This document shows, piece by piece, positions 42,245 to 50,864 of a stretch of 64,000 bases of DNA. The position numbers and the translations under genes were made by a program. The notes beneath the pieces are model-generated. The model was not told the origin of the DNA, made no database searches, and saw only the letters and a program-made list of their open reading frames with translations. The first letter of the stretch is position 1, and every line of letters begins with the position of its first letter. The stretch covers positions 62,001 to 126,000 of the forward strand of contig NZ_JAKNQH010000003.1 of NCBI RefSeq assembly GCF_022662305.1, given 5' to 3'. Source of the stretch: Sphingomonas sp. BAUL-RG-20F-R05-02 (GTDB lineage Bacteria; Pseudomonadota; Alphaproteobacteria; Sphingomonadales; Sphingomonadaceae).

Positions 42245-42868
42245 TCAGGAAGCGGGCAGGCCGGCGGCGAAGCGAGCGGCGATCCACGCCTGCGCCTCGC
42301 GCCAGTCATCGATGCGGGCGTTGGCGTGCGGCGCTGGCGGCACGTTGGGCGCGAGATCGGGTTCGGAGATCATGTGCAGCCGGTGGACGTGCGGCGCGTG
42401 GGCCGCGACCGATTGATGATGCACGGCGAGATCGTCGACGAACACCGCGACGTTCGCAACATATTCCGCCACCAGTCGACCGACCGGATCGCCCTTGCCA
42501 CCCTGGTTGGTCACGACGCGGAGGTTGATGTCAAAACCGGCAAGTTGCTCGATCCGTGCCTCGCGGACATGATCCTGCAAGTTGGTGAGTACGACGATAT
42601 CGGCTACCGCCCCGAGCGCGACGAGCGCCTCACGCGCATGCGGCACGAGCGTCTGCCGCTCCATTTCGGCCGGGAAGAAACCGCCGAGATAGCCCCACAT
42701 CTCCTCGGTGCTGGGCCGTTCGCCATTGGCGCGTGTCATCGCGTTAAACATGTCCGGTCCGCTATAGTCGAACGTCACGTCATGCGATTCGCGCAGCCAC
42801 GTGCCGAAATGCCGCACCATGTGCAGCAGCACTTCGTCGCAATCGGTGATGAGCAGCGGGCGGCTCAT
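42245..42868 (-). CDS. HAD-superfamily hydrolase of unknown substrate
   Basis: 207 residues from ATG 42868, which overlaps the stop of the DUF3572 gene. HAD motif I is LLITDCDEVLL (nucleophile Asp9, Asp11). Motif II is DIVVLTNLQDH. Near the end VAVFVDDLAVHHQSV is motif IV. The protein has a phosphatase fold with a moderate cap inserted after residue 15. Substrate is unknown. It is coupled to DUF3572, whose role is also unknown. Confidence 0.75.
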   Translation of the reverse strand: MSRPLLITDCDEVLLHMVRHFGTWLRESHDVTFDYSGPDMFNAMTRANGERPSTEEMWGYLGGFFPAEMERQTLVPHAREALVALGAVADIVVLTNLQDHVREARIEQLAGFDINLRVVTNQGGKGDPVGRLVAEYVANVAVFVDDLAVHHQSVAAHAPHVHRLHMISEPDLAPNVPPAPHANARIDDWREAQAWIAARFAAGLPAS

Positions 42869-43149
42869 GCCTCGAACCACCCGCCTTCGAGTTCGGCATG
42901 CGCGGCGACAATCGCCTCGGGCTTTACGCCAAGGCCCTCGGCACAGGCGATCAGATCGGGTTCGTGTGCCTCAAGAAAGCCGAGCGCCGCCGCCAGCACG
43001 GCAGGTTCGCCGGCGCGCGCGCGTAGATCGGCCGGCATCAGGCCGGTGGTTTCGAGCAGCCGGAGCGCCCGGTCGGGTTCGGCGAGCGTCCACACCAGCG
43101 CTTGCAGCGCCAATTGGGTGGCGTCAGGGTTTGTATCGGGCGCGCGCAT
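42865..43149 (-). CDS. DUF3572 family protein
   Basis: 94 residues, all helical: DATQLALQALVWTLAEPDRALRLLETTGLMPADLRARAGEPAVLAAALGFLEAHEPDLIACAEGLGVKPEAIVAAHAEL. This fits the small alphaproteobacterial family DUF3572, of unknown function. It lies beside divK, as in many sphingomonads and relatives (established neighbourhood). It is divergent from divK across 42 nt. Confidence 0.75.
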   Translation of the reverse strand: MRAPDTNPDATQLALQALVWTLAEPDRALRLLETTGLMPADLRARAGEPAVLAAALGFLEAHEPDLIACAEGLGVKPEAIVAAHAELEGGWFEA

Positions 43150-43191
43150 TCAGTAACCAGCGCTTTCAATTCGGTTGAGGTGGGCTGGGAC

Positions 43192-43560
43192 GTGGCAAAA
43201 AGGGTGCTCGTTGTCGAGGACAACGAACTCAACCTCAAACTTTTCTGCGATCTGCTGCGCGCCCACGACTTCGTGACAGAGGGACTGCGCGACGGACGCG
43301 AGGCGGTGGCGTGCGCGCGTGCGTTCGCGCCAGACCTCATCATTACCGACATCCAATTGCCACATGTCAGCGGTTTCGAGATCATTACCCAGCTAAAGGC
43401 CGACGAGGCGCTGCGTGAAATCCCGATCATGGCAGTGACGGCCTATGCAGGCCGCGAGGACGAGGAGCGGATCCGCAGCGCTGGAGCGGACGCGTATATT
43501 TCCAAGCCAATCTCGCTGATGCGATTCGTGGCAGCGGTCAACGCGCTGATCGCACCCTAA
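43192..43560 (+). CDS. divK: Single-domain response regulator DivK
   Basis: 122 residues from GTG 43192 (GGGA just upstream); a further GTG 12 nt upstream is possible. One receiver domain and no output domain. VLVVEDNELNLKLFCDLLRAH, Asp53 in LIITDIQLPHVSGFEI, AVTAYA and Lys105 in YISKPISLM are all present. The wording follows Caulobacter DivK, a PleC/DivJ-regulated cell-cycle regulator. Neighbours DUF3572 and rpmG agree. CheY is a less likely alternative, given the isolated location and NELN signature. Confidence 0.85.
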   Translation: MAKRVLVVEDNELNLKLFCDLLRAHDFVTEGLRDGREAVACARAFAPDLIITDIQLPHVSGFEIITQLKADEALREIPIMAVTAYAGREDEERIRSAGADAYISKPISLMRFVAAVNALIAP

Positions 43561-43572
43561 GCGCACGAAGAA

Positions 43573-43596
43573 AGCCGCGGAGGCAACCCCGCGGCT
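43573..43596 (-). terminator. Terminator after rpmG
   Basis: AGCCGCGG and CCGCGGCT form an 8-bp stem with an 8-nt loop between convergent divK and rpmG. On the minus strand the stem runs into TTCTTCG, which gives the better terminator reading; it may work both ways. Confidence 0.6.
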
Positions 43597-43638
43597 CGCA
43601 ATGTCAATCCTCAAGCGGCCATGCGACCGTCCGTCAGA

Positions 43639-43806
43639 TCACTTGATCTTGGCTTCCTTGAACTCGACGTGCTTGCGCACGACCGGGTCATACTTCTTGA
43701 AGCTGAGCTTCTCGGTCTTGGTGCGCGGGTTCTTCTTCGTGACGTAGAAGAAGCCGGTGTCAGCCGAGCTGATGAGCTTGATCTTGACGGTGGTCGGCTT
43801 GGCCAT
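43639..43806 (-). CDS. rpmG: Large ribosomal subunit protein bL33
   Basis: 55 residues: starts [21 protein letters not shown], then [19 protein letters not shown] and [14 protein letters not shown], a textbook L33 sequence. Lacks the zinc-binding cysteines, so it is the C-minus form. Convergent with divK. Small size is normal. Confidence 0.97.
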   Translation of the reverse strand: MAKPTTVKIKLISSADTGFFYVTKKNPRTKTEKLSFKKYDPVVRKHVEFKEAKIK

Positions 43807-43992
43807 GAGCCCTAATCCTGCAAATACGGTAAAACGATCAAAGGCGGCCGCATGGGCCGCCCCTCAGGCGAAGCCCGATGACGGAGCGTCGGCGAAATGT
43901 CAAGCGGATGCGGGTGCGTTAACGCCACCGATACCTTGCGCGGTGCAGCCAGGCGGCCATGACGACCCCGATAATCCGAGGCTGAACCGCGT

Positions 43993-44559
43993 ATGGATGC
44001 GCTGATGGCGGCATTCGTCGCCGCGATCCTGATCGAGGCTGGCGACCGGACGCCGTGGCTCGCCGCGATCCTCGGCGACCGATTCGAACGGCGCGGCACG
44101 GTGATCGTCGCGAGCCTGGTCGCGCTGGCGATCGGCAACGGCATCGCAGGCTATGGCGGCGGCATCGTCGCCGCGCACCTGACGCCGAACGCGCGCGCGC
44201 TGCTGCTGGCAATGGCGCTGATCTCGGCAGGCGCGGGCGCGTTCGGGCGCCTCAAGCCCCCCGATCGGCTGGAGAAATGGCGAATCGGGGCGTTTGCCAC
44301 CAGCCTGCTCGGCATGGGCATCCTCGCCTTCGGGGATCGCACCCAGTTCGCGACGCTTGCCTTCGCCGCGCGCAGCGATGCGCCGGTGCTGGCGGCGGTC
44401 GGCGCGACGCTCGGCGCCGGCCTGGTCAGCGCTGCTGCCGTGCTGGCGGGCGAGGCCGTGCGGGCGAGACTGCCGATTCGCGCCATCCGCTTTGGCACCG
44501 GTGTATTGCTTTGTGCGGTCGGCATTGTCTCCGGCCTGTCAGCGCTGCGATTGATCTGA
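43993..44559 (+). CDS. UPF0016/GDT1 family membrane cation exporter-like protein
   Basis: 188 residues with about six helices. The first family motif ExGD(K/R)T is present as EAGDRT (15-20). The second appears as AFGDRTQ (about 112-118), where the leading Glu is replaced by Ala. GDT1/TMEM165 and MneA members export Mn2+ or exchange cations; this copy may be altered. GAGG lies upstream of the ATG at 43993. I see no yybP-ykoY-type riboswitch in the 186-nt leader. Neighbour dps is involved in metal and oxidative stress, a mild contextual link. Confidence 0.75.
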   Translation: MDALMAAFVAAILIEAGDRTPWLAAILGDRFERRGTVIVASLVALAIGNGIAGYGGGIVAAHLTPNARALLLAMALISAGAGAFGRLKPPDRLEKWRIGAFATSLLGMGILAFGDRTQFATLAFAARSDAPVLAAVGATLGAGLVSAAAVLAGEAVRARLPIRAIRFGTGVLLCAVGIVSGLSALRLI

Positions 44560-44658
44560 TCGCTCGATCACGGCGATCGCAAACTTGCGGCGATAGGAAC
44601 GGAGCGTTTCGGTTATCGAACCGTTACCGCAACAATCATCACCTTACAGGAGCCGTCC

Positions 44659-45150
44659 GTGACCGACGAAGCGCTAAAAACCCCGACCGATATCAAGAGC
44701 AACGCCGCCAAGACGGTTGCGGAGGCCCTGAACGGCATCCTTGCCGACTCGTTCGCGCTGTACCTGAAGACCAAGAATTTCCACTGGCACGTGTCCGGTC
44801 CGCATTTCCGCGATTACCACCTGATGCTCGACGATCAGGCTGCGCAGATCATCGGCACGACCGACGCAATCGCGGAACGCGTGCGTAAGACCGGCAATAC
44901 CACGCTGCGCTCGATCGGCGACATTTCGCGCCATCAGTCGATCCAGGACAACAACGAGGACTTCGTGCCGGCCGCACGGATGCTGATCGAATTGCGCGAG
45001 GATAACCTCAAGCTCGTCGAGAAGCTGCGTGAAGCCAAGGATATCGTCGACGAGGCCAAGGACAACGCGACCAGCGGCATCCTCGACGACTGGACCGATC
45101 AGGCCGAGGAGCGCGCCTGGTTCCTGTTCGAGGCCAGCCGCAACGCCTGA
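44659..45150 (+). CDS. dps: Dps-family ferritin-like DNA-protection protein
   Basis: 163 residues. Dps dodecamers oxidise and store iron using H2O2 and shield DNA. The ferroxidase-site block is TKNFHWHVSGPHFRDYHLMLDDQAAQIIGTTDAIAERVRKTG; later RSIGDISRHQSIQDN and DEAKDNATSGILDDWTDQAEERAWFLFEA complete the four-helix bundle. The N-terminus is short, with few lysines, so DNA binding is uncertain. TTACAGGAG near 44645 is the ribosome site. Confidence 0.92.
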   Translation: MTDEALKTPTDIKSNAAKTVAEALNGILADSFALYLKTKNFHWHVSGPHFRDYHLMLDDQAAQIIGTTDAIAERVRKTGNTTLRSIGDISRHQSIQDNNEDFVPAARMLIELREDNLKLVEKLREAKDIVDEAKDNATSGILDDWTDQAEERAWFLFEASRNA

Positions 45151-45178
45151 CCCGCACCGGCGCGGTACCGCCCGACGG

Positions 45179-46009
45179 TTACCGCGCTGCTTTTGGTCCT
45201 AGCGTCAGCAGCCACAGATCGGGCGGCGCGCCGAGCCGGAACGGCACGCCGCTGATGCCGATGCCGGCGGTCACGATCACCGTGCGTGTTTTTTCGCGCA
45301 CGATGCCGCACCGGTATCGTGGTGCGGACACCTCCGCGATCGGGCCGATCAGCGGCAGCACGATCTGCCCGCAATGCGTGTGCCCGGCGAGCAGCAGCGT
45401 CATGTCCGGTGCGAGGAAACGCGCCACGTCGGGCGAATGCGTCAGCAATACGCGCGCGCCGGGTGTCTTGCGCGTCAGGTTCGCCGCCGCCACCACCTTC
45501 GCGTGGCCAGTGACCGAATCATCGATCCCGCCGATCGACAACGGCCCGACCCGTGCCGCCTGATTGCTCAACACGCGGATGCCCGCCGCTTGTAGCTGGC
45601 GCCGCACCACCTCGGCGCCGGTGTGATAATCATGGTTGCCCAGTACCGCGATCACGCCGAGCGGGGCACGTAGCGCGCGCAGCGGCGCGATCATTGCCGG
45701 GCCGTGCAGGACGGCCCCATCCTCGCGGTCCCCAAAAATGAAGTCGCCCGCGATCAGGATCAGATCGGGTCGCAACGTATCGACCTGTGCGACGATGCGG
45801 CGCAGTCGTGCTGCGTCGCTCGCCGCCGAACCAAGATGAAGGTCGCTGAGCAGTGCAACGCGAATCGGCCGCTCGCCCGTTGGCCACAACGGCAGTGCGA
45901 TCGTCGCGCGTCGCACCACCGGATCGCGGCGGGCTTCGGCAAAGGCGTAGGCCGCCACCGTCAACCCAACGGCGACAAGCAGCGACAGGGCGAAGAGCAG
46001 GCGGCGCAT
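45179..46009 (-). CDS. Membrane-anchored metallophosphoesterase (YaeI-like)
   Basis: 276 residues. An N-terminal helix (RRLLFALSLLVAVGLTVAAYAF) puts the enzyme on the outer face of the inner membrane. Metallophosphoesterase motifs follow in order: LLSDLHLGS, AGDFIFGD, VLGNHDYH, LTHSPDVAR and LAGHTHCGQI. It resembles UDP-sugar or lipid phosphoesterases of this group; substrate unknown. It diverges from the ligase at 46076 across 66 nt. Because of the anchor I do not call it PdeM. Confidence 0.82.
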   Translation of the reverse strand: MRRLLFALSLLVAVGLTVAAYAFAEARRDPVVRRATIALPLWPTGERPIRVALLSDLHLGSAASDAARLRRIVAQVDTLRPDLILIAGDFIFGDREDGAVLHGPAMIAPLRALRAPLGVIAVLGNHDYHTGAEVVRRQLQAAGIRVLSNQAARVGPLSIGGIDDSVTGHAKVVAAANLTRKTPGARVLLTHSPDVARFLAPDMTLLLAGHTHCGQIVLPLIGPIAEVSAPRYRCGIVREKTRTVIVTAGIGISGVPFRLGAPPDLWLLTLGPKAAR

Positions 46010-46075
46010 GCTGCACCTGCTAACAGGCGCAAAGCGCTGGCGGAACCCGCACGCCGCGCGCAGGGTTGATCCGCC

Positions 46076-47668
46076 ATGCAAGCTTTCGCGCACCTCCTCG
46101 ATTCGCTGATCTACACGCGGTCGCGCAACGCGAAGCTCAAGCTGATCGTGGATTATCTGCGCGCCACCCCGGATCCCGATCGGGGCTGGGCGATGGCGGT
46201 GCTGACCGGCGATCTCGACCTGCCTGCGATCAAGCCCGCGCTGATCCGCACTCTGGTCGAAGAACGTGTCGATCCGGTGCTGTTCGCGATGAGTCGCGAC
46301 TATGTCGGCGATACTGCCGAAACCGTGTCGTTGCTGTGGCCTGACCCGCTCGTGCCGCCGCGCGACACCGGTGCGCTGTCACTCTCGGCGGTGGTGACGC
46401 GACTCGGGTCGTTGTCGCGCACTGACGCACCGGCGGCGCTCGCGGCGATGCTTGACCGGCTAAATGCGAACGAGCGATTCGCGTTGCTCAAGATGGCAAT
46501 GGGGGCACTGCGGATCGGTGTTTCGGGACGGCTCGCCAAGACCGCGCTGGCGCAGGCGTTCGATCTCGAGATCGATACGATCGAGGAGCTGTGGCACGGG
46601 ATCGATCCGCCTTACGCTACGCTGTTCGCGTGGGCGCAAGGCGAGGGTGCGCAGCCGACCGCTGCCGACACGCCGGTGTTTCGCCCGTTCATGCTCGCGC
46701 ATCCGCTGGAGGACGGGCGCGTCGATCTCGCCGACTATGCCGCCGAGTGGAAGTGGGACGGCATTCGCGTTCAGATCGTCCATGTCGCGGGCGAAACACG
46801 GCTCTACAGCCGCGCAGGCGACGACATCACGCGCAGTTTCCCCGAGGTGACGCGCGCCTTCGTCGTGCCAGGCGTGCTCGACGGCGAGTTGATGGTGAAG
46901 GGCGATGCGCAGGGCCATGCCACTGAAGAGGGGGGCGCGGCCAGCTTCAACGCGCTGCAACAACGACTCGGGCGCAAGATCGTCTCGGCGAAAATGCTGG
47001 CCGAGTCGCCAGCGTTCGTGCGGCTGTACGATATTCTGTTCGACGGCACCGAGGATGTGCGCGACCGGCCGTGGACCGAGCGGCGTACGCGGCTGGAAGC
47101 GTTCGCGAAAACGCTGCCGGCGGAGAGTTTCGACGTCAGCACGGTGATCGCCGCGCCCGATTTCACCGCGCTGGAGGCGATCCGCGCCGGTGCGCGCGAC
47201 GGCGCCATCGAGGGCGTCATGCTCAAGCGGCGCGATTCGGCCTACGTATCGGGGCGGCGAGTCGGCCTGTGGTACAAGTGGAAGCGCGACCCGCTCACCG
47301 CCGATTGCGTGATGATGTATGCGCAGCGCGGCAACGGGCGGCGATCGTCGTTCTACTCGGATTATACGTTTGGCTGCTGGACCGAAGACGGCGAACTGCT
47401 CCCGGTCGGCAAGGCTTATTCCGGCATCACCGATGACGAGATGAAGATGCTCGACCGTTTCGTGCGGGCGCATACCACCGCGCGGTTCGGCCCGGTCCGC
47501 GAAGTCGACAAGACGATGGTGCTGGAGATTGCGTTCGATTCGATCCACGAATCGAAGCGACACAAATCCGGCGTGGCGATGCGATTCCCCCGCATCGCCC
47601 GGATTCGCACCGACAAGCCGGCCGCAGAGGCGGACACCGTGGCGGGGTTGCGCAAGCTCATCACGTGA
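46076..47668 (+). CDS. ATP-dependent DNA ligase (PP_1105 family)
   Basis: 530 residues. An N-terminal helical domain precedes the adenylation core. The nucleotidyl lysine is Lys226 in EWKWDGIRVQIV, followed by DGELMVKG (motif III-like), and LYDILFDGTED and VGLWYKWKRDPLTADCVMMYAQRGNG (motifs IV-V). This is the ligase of the bacterial Lhr/exonuclease/ligase repair set; the other members, exonuclease and helicase, are 8 kb away at 54409 and 55452. No Ku domain is present. Confidence 0.9.
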   Translation: MQAFAHLLDSLIYTRSRNAKLKLIVDYLRATPDPDRGWAMAVLTGDLDLPAIKPALIRTLVEERVDPVLFAMSRDYVGDTAETVSLLWPDPLVPPRDTGALSLSAVVTRLGSLSRTDAPAALAAMLDRLNANERFALLKMAMGALRIGVSGRLAKTALAQAFDLEIDTIEELWHGIDPPYATLFAWAQGEGAQPTAADTPVFRPFMLAHPLEDGRVDLADYAAEWKWDGIRVQIVHVAGETRLYSRAGDDITRSFPEVTRAFVVPGVLDGELMVKGDAQGHATEEGGAASFNALQQRLGRKIVSAKMLAESPAFVRLYDILFDGTEDVRDRPWTERRTRLEAFAKTLPAESFDVSTVIAAPDFTALEAIRAGARDGAIEGVMLKRRDSAYVSGRRVGLWYKWKRDPLTADCVMMYAQRGNGRRSSFYSDYTFGCWTEDGELLPVGKAYSGITDDEMKMLDRFVRAHTTARFGPVREVDKTMVLEIAFDSIHESKRHKSGVAMRFPRIARIRTDKPAAEADTVAGLRKLIT

Positions 47669-47779
47669 AGCCGGCTCGCGCCCATTGCGCCGGTGCCTAG
47701 GCGTAAGGGCGCCCGGCGCATCGTTCTTAGCCGTTCGTGGACCTGGGCGCGTGAGTTCCGCCGCTTAGGTTGATCCGCC

Positions 47780-48286
47780 TCAGCGGGTCCAGCTCGCCAG
47801 CCAGTCGGCGAGGCCTTGCGGATTCATCGAGCGCGCGTCGGCGAGCGCGGCGGTGCGGCCGGCATTGCGCAGCTTATCGGTCTTCGGGTCCACCACCAGC
47901 AGGCTCGGCACGCCCTTCAAACGATCGGTGATGCCGTAATGCGCCGGGATATCGAGGTTCTTGTCAAAGCGGCCGACATCGACCGTGACGATCTCATAAT
48001 GCCGCGCGAGCCACGTCTTGAGCGTCGGTACGTCCATCGTGCCGGCGAGGATGCGGCAGTCAAGGCACCAGTTGCCGCCGAGATCGATGATGAGCAGCTT
48101 GTGCCCCGCCTTCGCGCGCGCCTTCGCGGCGGCGACGGCCGCCCTGGCATTGGCCTGTTCGTCATATGGCAGCGGCAGCGGCTTGGCGAGCTGTTCGAAG
48201 CTGGTGATCGGCATGTGCGGCGCGGGTGCCGCGAAGGCAGGGGCGGCGAACAACAAGGCGGCAGTTGCAACAGCGCGGCGGATCAT
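47780..48286 (-). CDS. Secreted thioredoxin-fold protein
   Basis: 168 residues from ATG 48286, chosen because GGGAG lies 7 nt upstream and the product starts with a signal peptide (RRAVATAALLFAAPAFA). An upstream in-frame start adds a non-signal 21 residues. The thioredoxin-like core has LLIIDLGGNWCLDCRILAGTMD (CLDC redox pair) and GVPSLLVVDPKTDKLRNAGRTAAL. It may act as a periplasmic thiol-disulphide protein. The closest named family is not clear. Confidence 0.72.
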   Translation of the reverse strand: MIRRAVATAALLFAAPAFAAPAPHMPITSFEQLAKPLPLPYDEQANARAAVAAAKARAKAGHKLLIIDLGGNWCLDCRILAGTMDVPTLKTWLARHYEIVTVDVGRFDKNLDIPAHYGITDRLKGVPSLLVVDPKTDKLRNAGRTAALADARSMNPQGLADWLASWTR

Positions 48287-48351
48287 GATGAGCTCCCGAA
48301 ATATCCTAGCATCGATATCGGGATTGCTTGCGCCCAAGCCAACATACAAAA

Positions 48352-48379
48352 ACCCGGCGCGCCCTAAAGCACGCCGGGT
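48352..48379 (-). terminator. Terminator of the cold-shock gene
   Basis: ACCCGGCG and CGCCGGGT form an 8-bp stem. On the minus strand it is followed by TTTTTGT. The plus side also has a T run (TTGATTTTTT), so it may work in both directions. It is about 30 nt past the cold-shock stop. Confidence 0.75.
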
Positions 48380-48406
48380 CTTGATTTTTTCGACTGACCG
48401 AAAAGG

Positions 48407-49207
48407 TCAGGCGATCGAGGTGAGGTTCACCGCTGCATATTTGCCGCGACGATCGACCTCGAGCTCAAACTCGAGCCGGTCGCCCTCGTTAAGGGTCGAC
48501 ATGCCGCCACGCTCGACAGCCGAGATGTGCACGAACGCGTCGGGCTGGCCATCGTCGCGCTGAATGAAGCCGAAGCCCTTCATCGCATTGAAGAACTTGA
48601 CCGTACCGGTCGACTTCTCGCCGGTCAGCTGACGCTGCGGGCCACCGGCACCGGCTGCGCCGCGCGGGCCACCCGGAGCCGCATCACGCTCACGCGGCGG
48701 GCCGCGGTCGGTGACGGGGAGCGGTTCGCCCTCGATCTTGAGATCGGTTGCCGAAATGCGGCCGCCACGATCCACAAGCGTGAAGCCGAGCTGCTGGCCT
48801 TCGGCCAGACCGGTCAGGCCGGCCTGCTCGACTGCCGAAATATGCACGAACACATCCTCGCCGCCGTCATCGCGAACGACGAAGCCGAAGCCCTTCTGAC
48901 CGTTGAAGAACTTTACGGTGCCGGTGCCTTCGCCAACAACCTGGGGAGGCATGCCGCGACCACCGCCGCCGCCGCCACCGAAGCCGCCACCACCGCCGCC
49001 GCCGAAGCCGCCACCGCCGCTGCGGAAGCCACCGCCGCCGCCACCGCCAAAGCGATCACCACCGCCGCCGAAGCGATCGCCGCCGCCGCCGAACCGGTCA
49101 CCGCCGCCGAAGCTGCTGCCGCCGCCGAACTCGTCGCCGCCGAAACCATCGCGCTTGTCGCGTCCGCGCCCACCGCGCTCTCCGCGGCGTCCTTTATCGA
49201 AACTCAT
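48407..49207 (-). CDS. Double cold-shock-domain protein with Gly-rich N-terminal region
   Basis: 266 residues from ATG 49207. The first ~110 residues are low complexity: an RGG-like start ([17 protein letters not shown]) then repeated FGGG and DRFGGGG units. Two cold-shock domains follow, with RNP1 motifs GQKGFGFV and AMKGFGFI and RNP2 motifs VFVHIS and AFVHIS. Cold-shock domains bind single-stranded RNA/DNA; a double form is known in alphaproteobacteria. The long Gly-rich arm is uncommon; it could promote RNA-driven assembly, inference. Minus-strand terminator at 48352. Confidence 0.85.
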   Translation of the reverse strand: MSFDKGRRGERGGRGRDKRDGFGGDEFGGGSSFGGGDRFGGGGDRFGGGGDRFGGGGGGGFRSGGGGFGGGGGGGFGGGGGGGRGMPPQVVGEGTGTVKFFNGQKGFGFVVRDDGGEDVFVHISAVEQAGLTGLAEGQQLGFTLVDRGGRISATDLKIEGEPLPVTDRGPPRERDAAPGGPRGAAGAGGPQRQLTGEKSTGTVKFFNAMKGFGFIQRDDGQPDAFVHISAVERGGMSTLNEGDRLEFELEVDRRGKYAAVNLTSIA

Positions 49208-49411
49208 GCCCTGTTCGTCTTCCCGGCTCGTCCAAATCACCATCCAAGAAACATGCGCCGGACGAAAACGCAGGTCTTTGGGCACCAAACCAATCGCGCC
49301 ACGAGCCTACCTAACCTAAAATCGCCTGCGCTGAAAACAAATTCGTCGAAATTGCGGCAGGTTCCGTACGAGATGCTTGCAACACTGTGGCGCGGACGGC
49401 ACAGCGGGGCC

Positions 49412-50209
49412 ATGTCCGCCGTCGCGCTCCTCGCCGATCCGGCCGCCTGGGCGGCGCTCGCCACGCTGGTGGTGATGGAGATCGTGCTCGGTATCGACAA
49501 TCTGATTTTCATCGCGGTGCTGTCGAACAAGCTGCCCGAAAACACCCGCCAGCGCGCAAGACGCACCGGAATCGGCCTTGCCCTGGCGATGCGGCTGTTG
49601 CTGCTCACCGCGATCGCGTGGATCATCGGCCTGCAGGCGACGGTGATCGATCTGGGAATCACCGGTCCTGCCGGCGCGCACGGCGAGCCGTCGTTCGAAA
49701 CCGCGCTGTCGTGGAAGGACATCATCCTGATCGCGGGCGGTTTGTTCCTGATGTACAAGGCGACTCGCGAAATCCACCACAGCGTCGACACGCCGGCGGT
49801 CGAGACCGACTCGGTGGCAGGTGGCGTGCGCAAGGCGGCGGAGCTGACCTTCACTGCCGCGATCCTCCAGATCATCGCGCTCGACATTGTGTTCTCGATC
49901 GATTCGATCCTCACCGCGGTCGGCATGACGGAACATGTCGCGATCATGTACGTCGCCGTTGTCATTGCGGTCGGCGTGATGCTGGTCGCCGCGGACCCGC
50001 TGGCCAACTTCATCGGCAAGAACCTCAGCGTGGTAATGCTCGCACTTGGCTTCCTGCTGATGGTCGGCATGGTGCTGGTCGCCGAAGGCTTCGGCGCGCA
50101 TGTGCCGAAGGGCTATATCTACACCGCCATGGGCTTTTCGGGCGCGATCGAAGGGCTCAACATCTGGCAGCGGCGTGCCAAGACCCGCAAGGCGCGCGGC
50201 AGCCATTGA
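49412..50209 (+). CDS. TerC family integral membrane protein
   Basis: 265 residues with about seven helices. TerC motifs: [29 protein letters not shown] near the N-terminus and [24 protein letters not shown] in the middle, each with the conserved acidic pair, and [29 protein letters not shown]. TerC members are linked to metal export and tellurite response; recently Mn2+ at the membrane. ATG 49412 was chosen; an ATG 39 nt upstream is also in frame. The long open frame further upstream is only the mirror of the Gly-rich cold-shock repeat. Confidence 0.85.
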   Translation: MSAVALLADPAAWAALATLVVMEIVLGIDNLIFIAVLSNKLPENTRQRARRTGIGLALAMRLLLLTAIAWIIGLQATVIDLGITGPAGAHGEPSFETALSWKDIILIAGGLFLMYKATREIHHSVDTPAVETDSVAGGVRKAAELTFTAAILQIIALDIVFSIDSILTAVGMTEHVAIMYVAVVIAVGVMLVAADPLANFIGKNLSVVMLALGFLLMVGMVLVAEGFGAHVPKGYIYTAMGFSGAIEGLNIWQRRAKTRKARGSH

Positions 50210-50240
50210 GGCGGACCCGCTTCCCGGCTAGGGCGGCACC

Positions 50241-50861
50241 ATGACCGTTCATCTCCATGAAGAAGACCTCCCCGCCGACGTGTTCGCGCCCGGCGTGGAT
50301 ATCGCCGTTGATACCGAGACGATGGGGCTCATCACCCCCCGCGACCGGCTGTGTGTCGTGCAACTGTCAGACGGTGGCCCTGACGAGCATCTCGTCCGCT
50401 TTTCACCGGGCAGCGACTATGCTGCGCCCAATCTGCGGGCGGTACTGGCCGATCCGGCGCGGGTGAAGCTGTATCACTTCGGTCGCTTCGATCTGGCCGC
50501 GATCCGCCACTATCTCGGCGTGACGGCGGCGCCGGTCTATTGCACGAAGATCGCCTCGCGGCTGATCCGTACTTACACGGATCGTCACGGCCTGAAGGAA
50601 CTGGTGCGCGAACTGCTCGGTCAGGATATTTCCAAGGCGCAGCAATCGTCCGATTGGGGCGGCCCGGTGCTTTCCGACGCGCAAAAGGATTATGCCGCCT
50701 CCGACGTACGCTTCCTCCACGCGCTGCGCGAGGAGCTCGACCGGCGACTCGCGCGCGAAGGGCGGACCGCGCTCGCGCAGGCGTGCTTCGACTTCCTGCC
50801 GACGCGCGCCGAGCTCGATCTCGCCGGATGGCCTGAGATCGACATCTTCGCGCATATGTGA
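50241..50861 (+). CDS. RNase D-like 3'-5' exonuclease
   Basis: 206 residues with one DEDD-type exonuclease domain: VDIAVDTETMGLITPRDRLCVVQLSDG (motif I D-E), KLYHFGRFDLAAIRHYLG (motif II) and LSDAQKDYAASDVRFLHALREELDRRL (motif III D..Y). It lacks the HRDC domains of full-length RNase D. It sits just before lptC; a function in RNA processing is likely but target unknown. The gap to lptC is only 3 nt. Confidence 0.85.
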   Translation: MTVHLHEEDLPADVFAPGVDIAVDTETMGLITPRDRLCVVQLSDGGPDEHLVRFSPGSDYAAPNLRAVLADPARVKLYHFGRFDLAAIRHYLGVTAAPVYCTKIASRLIRTYTDRHGLKELVRELLGQDISKAQQSSDWGGPVLSDAQKDYAASDVRFLHALREELDRRLAREGRTALAQACFDFLPTRAELDLAGWPEIDIFAHM

Positions 50862-50864
50862 TCC

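Noticed and set aside
43807..43992. A yybP-ykoY Mn2+ riboswitch before the GDT1-family gene
   Set aside because: No recognisable core sequence or paired stem set is visible in the 186-nt leader; the same was checked before terC (49208-49411) with no match.
45179..46009. PdeM of the ligase-associated repair set
   Set aside because: It has an N-terminal membrane helix and wording of a membrane/periplasmic metallophosphoesterase, unlike the soluble PdeM.
48957..49140. Regular short repeats that might be a CRISPR array
   Set aside because: They are codon-periodic Gly repeats within the cold-shock reading frame, without spacers or conserved 25-40 nt direct repeats.
48527..49411. Ala-rich plus-strand extension before terC
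   Set aside because: It is the complement of the Gly-rich cold-shock repeats (Ala/Thr/Glu runs). TerC motifs begin after 49412.
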